64,000 bases of DNA, taken from the NCBI RefSeq assembly GCF_019649055.1, contig NW_026570232.1, forward strand, positions 1,426,001 through 1,490,000, written 5' to 3'. A model generated the notes under the pieces. That model ran no database searches. It had not been told where the DNA came from and saw nothing but the letters and a program-made list of their open reading frames with translations. Origin of the DNA: Paramacrobiotus metropolitanus (taxonomy: Eukaryota; Tardigrada; Eutardigrada; Parachela; Macrobiotidae). How positions within the stretch are numbered: the stretch's first letter is position 1; each line of letters opens with the position of its first letter. The position numbers and the translations under genes are program-made. Positions 1 through 10,500 of this stretch are shown here, piece by piece.

Positions 1-405
1 TATAGATACAAATTTGTATTTTTCGGTTTATATTAATGGAACACAAAGATAAATATGCAAACACTATATGCAACACACAATTAACACTTTTCTTTACGTC
101 ACAGCGACCTCCCCTTTACGGCAGTTAGTCCAAACTGCGTGACGCAGTTATGCAGAACTGGCAAATCCCGCCCAGAACAAGCAAATTAAAAATGCTACTC
201 CGGAGTAGGTTTTTTGAAATGGCAAATCGAAATAAGTGCTTATTACTCGCATAACAGCATACACACGCACTAAGCGCGTCGCGTGCCCTTGAATAATCGT
301 TTGCTTTAATACTATTTTGTTCTGAAGTTTATTTAACATTTCTACTTGGGATGTTAAATTTCCTTATAATAGTATATGGACTCAGACCTAGACATGACTT
401 TGGTG
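1..405. other. Intergenic DNA, no gene seen
   Basis: AT-rich sequence with only short open frames. A 63-codon minus-strand frame at 148-339 has a hydrophobic end but no splice context or family resemblance, so I do not call it. Confidence 0.4.
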
Positions 406-478
406 GTCGTACGCGAAAGGGCTCCCAGAGGCTGGCCTTGCAAGGTGGGCTAGTGCCTACTGGGTGCCTCCGTATGAC
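406..478. ncRNA. Possible structured RNA: extended 73-nt hairpin
   Basis: The sequence folds back on itself almost continuously. The outer arms 406-413 and 471-478 pair over 8 bp with one G-U. Inside, 419-422 pairs with 466-469, 424-428 with 460-464, 429-432 with 455-458, and 433-437 with 448-452. Only single-base bulges and one small internal loop interrupt the stem. It is much more GC-rich than its flanks. I do not recognise it as tRNA, 5S rRNA, a spliceosomal U RNA, SRP RNA or RNase P RNA. It could be a foldback repeat rather than an RNA gene. Confidence 0.3.
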
Positions 479-1304
479 TTTCTTAGGCTGTGCCGTGAAG
501 AAAATTGCTTATCTCAGTTTGCATATGTAAATTTGTGTCCGTAATTACCGATATGTTTTAAACATGTGTTCATAAAAGGTTATTGACGCTGGTGGTAACT
601 CTCACAATGCGTTTCATCACAAATGAGGGCTGCAACCTTCCGTACCGCAGGTTATCGGCTTTATTAGCTTTTAGCTTGTAAAGCCGCAGTCTGGTTTCTT
701 GTTTTCTCCTTGCACATTGCATACTACGAATCAGACCTGGGCATTTATATAAAATTAACCCCAAAGTTCGAGTTACGAGTTACAGGGAGCGTGCGAGTTA
801 CTCTAAACGTTACGTTATTTATGCAGGAAAACCGAGTCAATAACTCGAAAATAACTGCCGTTAAGTTAAATATTTAAAATTAACTGCTCAGGTCTGCTAC
901 ACGAATGATTTGTTTTGGTTAAAGAGTTCATAGGACTAGATCACTGCAGCTCGTCATTTTAACGTTTGCTTCGGCTGTTTGTAGCAACTGGCAGTCGATC
1001 TGCACCTTTGCACAATTGACGAAGAAGTTTTTGGGCCGCAGTTACACAATCACGAATTGTAACCATATTCTATTACCTTTCGATTATTTTGGACAACAAG
1101 CCTTACTGCCGTGCAACGCCAACTTTGGCATTACAAATTTCATGAAAGTTTTTATGTGTAGTAACAAATTATCCAATTTTTTCGACCATTGCAGTAGCGC
1201 ACCATATCTCTCCGGTATCCTTTAAGCGTCCCAAATATTTTATTAGAAGTCATAAGAAATTATCCGGTTAGTGGAGGGATACAGCAAGAATACGTTAACA
1301 TAAG
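479..1304. other. Intergenic DNA, no gene seen
   Basis: AT-rich with scattered short open frames on both strands and no splice-bounded coding segment or recognis­able repeat. Confidence 0.4.
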
Positions 1305-1356
1305 TTTAAGGGTCAACACTAACGTTGGGATACTGCAGTTGGTGTTGACCCTTAAA
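1305..1356. repeat. Short inverted repeat, 19-bp arms
   Basis: Arms 1305-1323 and 1338-1356 are reverse complements over 19 bp with one wobble-compatible difference, around a 14-nt loop. No oligo-T terminator or coding context is attached. It may be a remnant of a small foldback element. Confidence 0.6.
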
Positions 1357-3125
1357 AACGTATTTTGCAGAATACATGAAACGTGAAGGATAGTTTGGTT
1401 TTCGAAGGTGATACGCATTCACGCTCACTATTCTGTATATATTCTGCACCTAGTGCGAATGCTGTAATTTGGTAATTCTTTTTAGTCATAGTATCTCACA
1501 GTATCTTTGTGGGATCTCCCACGTATCCTTTATGTATCCCGTTAATTGTTTTAAGTTTTTTTAGGTTTCCTAGCGGTTTCGTATGGGATACGTAAAGGAG
1601 CCTGCAGAGAAAATTATTACTCAAATTTCATAATACCTTCCGGTTGCGAACTTACATTCTTGCAGCTTTGAAGTTTTACTGTGATAAGACCATCTGTGTA
1701 GAAGTCTTGAGTGGAAAAAATAAGATGCAAAAACGCTTCAGCAAAATTCAGGGCGGCGCTGCTCTGAACCGGTGGATGGTTTCAAACAGCGGTAAATGCT
1801 TTTGGAAAACTTTTGTCTGTTTACCGGCATAGGCTTTAAGTGACTGTTCAGCAATATACCTAATGCAGTGCTCGTTTCGTGACAAGCAGAAGTTGCAATG
1901 TTGCTGTGTTGCCCAACGAATTATAAATTTTCTTACGCCTTCCGGAAGGAACACTCTTGAGGCCTTGAGGGGGACTGTATTTCGGGCTTATAGATTTTTG
2001 TTACTGGTCACTCCTTTAAACCACGGCGAAACTAACATTACCCTACCGTGATTTTTATGCTTCTGCTAATCGGGGACGCAAAATTTCGCGGGTGATAAGC
2101 AAAAATCACACGAAAAGCTTCAGAAAACGTTAAAAAAGATTTCCAAAAAGAATGAACCAGGTAAATGACACTCTGGAGACATAACCTCGGGGGCCGGTGA
2201 GACTGAATAACTTTGTAAGACTAACGGACTTGGTAGGCAAACACGATAAAACACAGAGTCTGTAACTGCAGTAAGCTGCAAAAGCTGTGCAATTTTTAAA
2301 AGAGTTACGAAATGGGCGATACAGCCCGAATCGGATGGATTGAATCACATTTCAAAGTTGGTATGTTCTAGTTTCGATCTCACTGCAATTCGGGACAGGC
2401 ATTCAGTGTAAAAACCCAAGTGGAAACGTTGCTGGACACACAGGCTGATCATACGAAAATTCAACGCGGTTTTAATTGTTGACCGGTGACTGGTGGTAAT
2501 TTTTGTATAGGCTGTAGAGTGTCCAAACTTAGCGCAGCAGGGCTGTAATCGGTTAACTACGTACATTGAATATTTAAGGATATCTGCCAAAACAGAGTTT
2601 TTCATACGGATGCCACTTGCTCTTCTTTAAACGGACTATTTCTTAAAAACAGGATAATTATATTATTTGAAGTTATTTCCGCTTGCAAAGCAGTTTACTC
2701 TAGGTACTGCTCTGGGTACCGACGGTTGCGCAAAGCACGATAATAAAATTAATATAAGAATAACTCATCAGCAACCGTCTAAAACGTTCGGTTGTCTGAT
2801 ACGTCCGCCGGTCGTTGTGGAATTTAATACGCCCAAAATGGTGGTTTTGGTGGACCCCAGTCGCTTCGGACGACTTAAGGCCAAAACGACCGCCGTAAAT
2901 TTTGCCCACCCAGTTTTTGCATTTTTGATGCAAAACAAGAGAAAGACCACGTCATATCCGGTCATTTCTGCGGGGGTGCTCTTATGTTCTTCTTATATTT
3001 CCTTATGTGCCGGAGTGTCACCGCCAACTTTGGTTTTTCGCCTCTCCCGCCGCCAGTCTGGGCAATCTGTTGAAAGATGCCGCCTCCAGATTAGTGTTGC
3101 TCTCCGAGTTGCTGCCCAATCGTGA
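1357..3125. other. Intergenic DNA, no convincing gene
   Basis: A 152-codon plus-strand frame at 2667-3125 and overlapping minus-strand frames at 2700-2965 are open, but none shows a known motif or splice borders. Both strands of 2700-2965 are open together, which suggests composition or an old repeat rather than a gene. Confidence 0.35.
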
Positions 3126-3129
3126 ATCG

Positions 3130-4180
3130 ATTAACTGGTGGTTCAGTGGTGGTTAACCGTGGTTCACTTGGTTTACTGGGTTCAAGCAAAGTGAGGCGAG
3201 TGCAGGGAGAGATGTGCGCTACAAGGAAATGTTGGTTCACCGGTGGTTCAATGGTGGTTCACCGTGGTTCTCCTGGTTTACTGGGTTCAAGCAAAGTGGG
3301 GTGAGTGCAGGGAGAAATGTGCGGTACAAGGAAATGTTGGTTCACCGGTGGTTCACTGGTGGTTCAATGGTGGTTCACCGTGGTTCACTTGGTTTACTGG
3401 GTTCAGGCAAAGTGGGGTGAGTGCAGGGAGAGATGTGCGGTACAAGGAAATGTTCGTTCACCGGTGGTTCAATGGTGGTTCACCGTGGTTCTCTTGGTTT
3501 ACTGGGTTCAAACAAAGTGGGGTGAGTGAATGGAGAGATGTACGGTACAAGGAAATGTTGGTTCACCGGTGGTTCACTGGTGGTTCAATGGTGGTTCACT
3601 TGGTTTACTGGGTTCAAGCAAAGTGGGTGAGTGCAGGGAGAAATGTACGGTACAAGGAAATGTTGGTTCACCGGTGGTTCAATGGTGGTTCACCGTGGTT
3701 CTCCTGGTTTACTGGGTTCAAGCAAAGTGGGGTGAGTGCAGGGAGAAATGTGCGGTACAAGGAAATGTTGGTTCACCGGTGGTTCACTGGTGGTTCAATG
3801 GTGGTTCACCGTGGTTCACTTGGTTTACTGGGTTCAGGCAAAGTGGGGTGAGTGCAGGGAGAGATGTGCGGTACAAGGAAATGTTGGTTCACCACTGGTG
3901 GTTCACTTGGTTTACTGGGTTCAAGCAAAGTGGGTGAGTGCAGGGAGAAATGTACGGTACAAGGAAATGTTGGTTCACCGGTGGTTCACTGGTGGTTCAA
4001 TGGTGGTTCACCGTGGTTCACTTGGTTTACTGGGTTCAAGCAAAGTGGGGTGAGTGCAGGGAGAGATGTGCGCTACAAGAAAATGTTGGTTCACCGGTGG
4101 TTCAACGTGGTTCATTAGGGAGAGATGTGCTGAACATGAAATATGTTGGTTAACCGGTGGTTCGATGGTGGTTGGTTTAA
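3130..4180. repeat. G/T-rich minisatellite, about nine units of 86-116 bp
   Basis: A block centred on TGCAGGGAGA recurs at about 3201, 3306, 3422, 3527, 3632, 3737, 3853, 3939 and 4055, with spacings of 105, 116, 105, 105, 105, 116, 86 and 116 bp. Most length change is gain or loss of an 11-bp subunit resembling GGTTCACTGGT, so this is a two-level array. Every unit carries a GTGAGTG run like a splice donor. Long plus-strand frames across it, up to 202 codons, come from the repeat and shift frame between units, so I do not call a protein. The flank to about 4400 looks like decayed units. Confidence 0.93.
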
Positions 4181-4548
4181 AGAAAGAGAATTGAAAACGC
4201 GAAGAGGTGTCTGGCGCTTGGATTCTGTTAGTCCGTTGGTTTGGCGTAATTCCGTGCCTCTGCAGGTTCAACCGAATCGGGTTCGGAGTTCGGACCACTG
4301 TCCCGTGTTAGACAGATTGTTGCATTCGCTTGGTTTACTTGGTTTAAACCAACTGAACCGGTCATGGCCTAAGTACAGGTTTAAACCCACTGAACCCTTA
4401 ATGTCCTAACTCAGACATTCTATGTATCAATTTAATTTCGTAACTTATTTGCATTATCACAAGTGAGTGTGGGACGATCACCCAGATGATTATCGCCAGT
4501 ACCCTACGCTATGGACGTTTAACCGAAGAAAAAAATCGCGCCAGTGGA
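4181..4548. other. Degenerate repeat flank downstream of the cadherin gene
   Basis: Contains GGTTTACTTGGTTTAAACC-like fragments resembling decayed minisatellite units, then AT-rich DNA. No gene seen. Confidence 0.4.
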
Positions 4549-4587
4549 TCAGTGCGGATAATTTTCCGTAGGCACTACTTTGCTCGC
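4549..4587 (-). CDS. Possible terminal cadherin exon
   Basis: After exon 45, an acceptor ending GGACAG gives 12 in-phase codons and a TGA (4549-4551). This would end the protein in the middle of a cadherin repeat with no membrane anchor. Read-through of the exon 45 donor gives an equally short tail (stop 8 codons on). Either the gene is truncated here or later exons were missed or lie outside the window. Confidence 0.25.
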   Translation of the reverse strand, partial: ASKVVPTENYPH

Positions 4588-7500
4588 CTGTCCATAGCGG
4601 TAAATACGCCCATTGGATTGGGAATTACTATCGCAAAACATTTAATGCATAGATGCACTACTTACAATTAAACGGACAATATCCACATTCGCTTCGTTAC
4701 AGCCTACGTTGGCGACGACCGGTAGCATATTTATCACTTCCGGGGCGTTATCGTTCACATCCAGGACTTGAATGTAAACCGCCAGTGAACAAAACTAAAT
4801 CAGGCAGAAGAACAGTTTCACTGAGTAATTTACACTGGACCGCCAAACGTTTTGCATTGCGTCGCCTACTTACCTGGCCGCTTTGGTCGGATACCATAAT
4901 AGTTAGGTTGTAATTATCCCGGCATTCCCGATCCAGATTAATTTCGGTCCGCAGTAAACCGCTGAAAATTTATCAAATTAGTTGTCAAGTTAGTAAAATT
5001 TGTCAAGTTAAAATTTCTCAAGTTAGCTGTAAACATTTAATTGACATTAATTCAATCATTTTAATCAGTGTAAATTTACGCAGGTGCGTTGATGTGCGCA
5101 CTGGTTGATGCCGAATAAAATCATATACCTACATGGTTAGCTACACTTATCGACTACCCTGTACTGTTTAGTTGACTGATTGAAGAGCGGTAGTTCGAAT
5201 AAAGTGAATGAGATTAAAGCACTAAGCTATTTAACATTCGGAATGGAATATACAAGATTTCATAAAACTAAGCTTCTGCACTTCAAAAAAATTGCAAACT
5301 GCGTGCAAAAATGCTAACACATTTCCTTGTGCTTTTGGTAATCAGGACATACGTCTCAGAATGAACGGAGAACTGGTTGAGCGGATCGCCGCTGGCTAGC
5401 CGGTATGCCAACGGTCGACGCGGATCCTCATGCACCGCTTCAAACACTCCCAGCCGCGTTCCCACGGCAATATCCTCCGGGATCTGCAGGACATTGTAGC
5501 CCGTCGGCCCGCCTACCCCAATGCATCGCGGCGGTGGTGGCATGCGAAGAGGAATCGCCATGGTTGACGTGACGATAAGCGGCAGGATGCAGTTGCTGTT
5601 CAGCATGATCTGCACCATGGCGGTGGAACTGCGGACGGGACTGCCCAGATTGGAGGCGGTCACCACGACGGTGCGCGCTGGCGAACTGCCCGCCGGTAAA
5701 TGGGCCGGCATGCTGATCAAGCCGCTGGTTGCATCGATCGAGAAATACCTGCATAAAGTCGAAACAGCTCTTCTTAATCACAAAAGTGCAAATTCATACA
5801 CAGATTCTTCATTTTGAGCCGTTCTAAAAATTATCCGCTGGGAAAATATACGGAGAAGTGGCGAATAACGAGACCTCCATTGCTTTTAATAACCATGTTC
5901 ATGGTACTATGTTACAAAGGAACAAGGAAAATATTACTCTTGAGAACGTGAGCACACTGCAGCATGAGCACGCTGCACAAGAGCACTTAGTCGAAAATTG
6001 TAGAATGCTCGAATTAAAAACAAACTTCTGCAAAATTAAATGCTATTGGGTATATATCGCAACTGTCGTTTAATCTGGCTGCTTAAGCTGATAATGGCAT
6101 ATGACAGGACAATCAAAGCCACTACACTACGCTTTGTGTACTTTAAATCAATATTATCATCGCAACATTGTTATGGTTCCGGCAGATGGACGAATGCCGT
6201 TTTAATATTCAATATTATTAATAGCACAAGATTAGGTTAATCTACATGCACATTCGCGAGGTGAAAATTTTAAATTAGTTGGCAGATCCTCCGCTTACAT
6301 ATCGTTTTGCAGGGTGTAGCTGATCATGGCATTGATTCCTATATCGGCATCCGTAGCCTGCACAAAAACGCAGATCAAAAATTACCAGCACATTCAACAC
6401 AGTTGGTATCTTTTGGCACATTACTCACATTGATTCGCCCGACAAAAAACCGTTGCTGGCCTGGCTGGCAGTCGACGGAAAACTGGTAGATGCTCTGGGC
6501 GAAAATGGGTGTGTTGTCGTTTGCGTCGACAACATTCACCCGCACCGGCACATCACAGTTCTGTTGGAAGAAGGAAATTTAATCAAATTAATTCAACAAG
6601 TGGGAAGAAGAACGGCAGACCTGCGACAATCGATTGGATGCTCGAACCGTGAGGAAATACACCGACTGTACCTCTCGATCTAATGGCGCATTGACGATAA
6701 GCCGACCGGAACTGAAAATATCACAGCGTTACACAAATCTCTCCCAGAATAACTAACATCTGAAAATTCAAATTCCTTTTCACAGCAAAGCAGAAAAAAG
6801 CATAAAAAGCTGCTGGTAAAAAAATATTGTCACTTTGTTGTGTTTTTTGACACTATGGCATGAACTGCTACAGTTTCCAATATCGGAACAAGTTTCAATA
6901 GAGAAGGAAAATTGTTCAAAACTACTAATGCCGCTACACTAAGCAACCACACGTTTCAACATTGGTGCTATACGTTATAGCACGCACGTTTTCGGGGCTT
7001 TCACTGCTCTGTGTCGGATAAAAGCAGAAACAAATCGCAATAAATAAACGAACTTGAAACATCCGTAAATAAAAACAGGTTCACGAGCTTCGCTCCGATC
7101 TGCCAAAGAATGCCAAAGCGCATTTCTCTAGTATTCCCAGTATTAATTGTACTAACTTGCCACCGTCCAAGCGGAACATGAGCGCATCCGTGCTGGGCAG
7201 CAGCGCATACACCAGCCCGCTGTCATTGCCGACGACAATATTACTGATGACCAGTCCGCTCTGGTTCTCCTGCACCTCCGCCACCACATTCCCCGGACAC
7301 ACCAGCGTCGCCGGCATCGACAGAGCCGTGGGCGTCACCTGGGTGGCACACTGCACCCACACCGTCACCGCGGCGGTGGCTGACAGTGGCGGCACACCGG
7401 CATCGCTGGCCAGTACGGTGAAGTTGATGAAGCTGGGTTGCGCCGGCAGGGGCGTGACGGCCCGCAGCTGACCGGAAGTGTAGTCGATGGTTACGAGGGA

Positions 7501-10500
7501 GGAGGTGCTGCCCATGGTGTAGGAGACGGCGGCGTTGAGGCCGTCGTCCGTGTCGGTGGCGGTCACCTGGCCGAGGGACCGATGAAGCCGCAGGTGCTGG
7601 TGAAGGTGTAAGACGGTTGGGTGAATCGCGGAGGCTAAACAATATCGGAATTTTTACAAAGTATACTGAGTTTTCATTTTAGAACGGAAACCTGAGAACC
7701 ATAATCACACAAATATTTTAGCGCGTTAGAATTTCGTCTTTCGAAGTTTTGTCCTTTTGCACACTTATTTGGTCGGACACGTGTAAACAACTAACCTGGT
7801 CGTTATCGTCGGTTAGTTCGATGGTCAGGTTTGTTCGACATTCCTGCAATGTTGTAATTGTGAAGAAAACTGATTGGTATACAGGTGACCCGCGAAGAAG
7901 ACAGGATGACTCACTCGTCCCACTTGATCAACAGCGATTATACTTAGGAAAAAATTAACTTCCCCATTTTCCCGGTCAAACATTCCCGCAGTGATTACGC
8001 GTCCACTAAAAAAACCAACCGACACTGAAATTATTTTAATTAAAGCGGGCCAGAAACCTTATGTTATAGTGCATTCGTTACGAAGTTAAATGAATTACGA
8101 TTCATAAGATACTAATGCAGTTGTAGCGACAAATAAACAACTCTAAGAAACAGCTCACCGAATTATGCGAAAGTTATTTCCAAATTTTGTTTTGTTTTGA
8201 TTTCTGTCAATCATTGACCATCTTACAACCATTACATACTCTGAAAGAATTCGGAATTTGTTCGATCCGCTCAAACTGTACCGTAAACCGCGATCCGCCA
8301 GCTCGTCGCTGTTTGCCTACGACAAAACTTTAACATAGTACACATAGTAAGCCAAACGAACCAAACGAACTGCTATGTAGCGAACGAACTGCTATGTAGT
8401 CAAAAACATTATTAACGACCGGCAAGTTAACAGCGAGCACATTACCAGTATGCGCGTTATGGTGCTTTCCAAGGGAATATTTTCCGGGATTCGCAGGGTG
8501 CGGGAGGTAGAGCAGATAAGCGGACTGACCACTGGGCAGTTGACCGTGATGCGGATGAGTGTGGACGCGGACTGTTGCGGCGAGCCGGCATCCGCGGCAA
8601 ACACCACGAAGGTGTGCACGCCGCTGATGCTCGTGTTCAGTCCTCGTCCGGCGTGGATTTCGCCGGTGAGACCATCCACTTGCAGCGGTCTGCAATTAGA
8701 AAATTCAATTTTAGTTAGGCACCTGTTGCAGCTTTCTGGTCAGTGTATGGGTGCTTCGTATTTATTTCGAATTTATTATGAAGCATGGCAATTAAGCTTC
8801 GTAATAAATTTACAGTAAAAAAGCGCGGCCACTGTTTAATTACGCACATGGTGGGAGCCACTGAATATGTGACACGGGAATTGATCCCAATGTCGGCATC
8901 CACTGCCGAAACAGTTCCGACATAGGGAAAGGTCTGACCGCAAGGGATCGTCCAGTTGTAGGGCTCGTTGATAAAAACCGGTGCCTAATCGGCAAATGAC
9001 GCTGTGTTTCGCAGCAACTTTTTCAGGGTGACGTCCAGTTTGACTTACGTTGTCGTTTGTATCTATCGAACAACAACAAGTAATCTTTAAGACTTGTATA
9101 ACGTTGTAATGCCACAGACGAGCAGCAAAATTAAAGTAGCGCAATCAAATGAAGGACCCTCGGCTTTTACAGAAACAATAAACACAAAACTGGATTAAAA
9201 TCAGCGGATAATCTGCCATACATGCACATATAACAGACAATGAAGCAGTACAACAATCATTCGAGGATGTATCGTAATTACTTAATTAAGATAACCGGAT
9301 GATGAAAAACAAGTTGCGAGTATATTTGCCTAGGACGCTGTTACGATCATTCACTCACCTATAACCACAACTTCCACAACCACCTCGCAGGACTGCAAAA
9401 CACATTCGCCTGTACTTTACCACTATCACCGCCATAACATAATTTACAGAATTTAGCTTAGCTTACCATGGAAGATTTATCCCGCACAGAAACCGTCAAG
9501 CGATAACTGCTTGCTACGAGCATAATTCGACCGGTTATTTCCTTGTCTAATATCGTGGTGCAGAGCATTTTTACCTACTTCCCGATCCAGAATCCGCCGG
9601 ATAGTGATAACGCCGCTGTAGAAATTCTCAACAGTTGAAATGGTCACCCTGGCTGAACAAGAGAATGTTGTACTAACCTTTCAGAATTAATTTCGAAACT
9701 GCTGTTAATGTTGCCGCTAAGGATGGAGTACGAGACGGTATCACCCGAGTCCAGATCCCACGCCTGCAGTTAAGCATCTTAAACAAAGTGTCATTTTGTT
9801 GTGACAACTTTTATAGCAAAAATACTGTTTCTAAACGGTTATCGCAGCTTATGGTTATCCAGAAAATTCTACAAGAGGACTGTTCTACAAAGGAACAAAT
9901 AGTGATGGAAATAATGCAATAAGCCACTTCCCTACGCCGCACCCCGTAAATCATTCTTGCTCAAAACATACCGAATCACAGAACCATGAGATTGCGCAAA
10001 CTGCACAAAAATAACGGAAAGTGTTTGAAATTTCAAACTAATTAGTTAGTTTGAATTTAATTTGAAATTAATTAGTTTGAATTTTCAATTTAAATTCAAA
10101 CTAACTAATTTCAAACACTAATTTTTTTTTGTCATTTCTGCACAAACAGACATCGTGTTTGTCGTATATTATCAGACAGTTCCATGTTTGGCGTTAATTC
10201 GTTCCACTAGATTTTGTGGCATCTTTATGAGCTATCTTAATAATCAGCGTAACCGCTGGTTCTGACCTGCACTTGCTGCACCCGTGTTCCAACAGGATCG
10301 CCCTCGTTAACGGCGGAGGTGAGAGTCTGTTGCGGGCACACCGGTGGGCGTCGGCAAGGCAGAAAGGTCACCGTCACGGTGGCGGTGGCACTGGCGCCGC
10401 CCCGGAACGCATCGGTGACGGTTACCACGGTGGACTGGGAGATCTGCGGCTGGCGCAATACACCGCGCAGGCACACCTCCCCGGTCACTTTATCGACAGC

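Noticed and set aside
2667-3125. 152-codon plus-strand frame
   Set aside because: No motif, no splice context, and the opposite strand is open over the same bases.
3201-4075. Considered as a CRISPR-like array
   Set aside because: Units are longer than CRISPR repeats, have no unique spacers and have internal subrepeats; the genome is eukaryotic.
3122-4153. Overlapping plus-strand frames up to 202 codons with repeated HRWFNGGSPWF-like text
   Set aside because: They are translations of the minisatellite. Unit lengths of 105, 116 and 86 bp shift the frame, and each unit carries a TGA in one frame.
9393-9409. Apparent phase mismatch between cadherin exons 31 and 32
   Set aside because: It came from choosing an upstream AG. 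The TTTTGCAG acceptor at 9393 gives phase 0 and keeps the C-x28-C spacing of other repeats.
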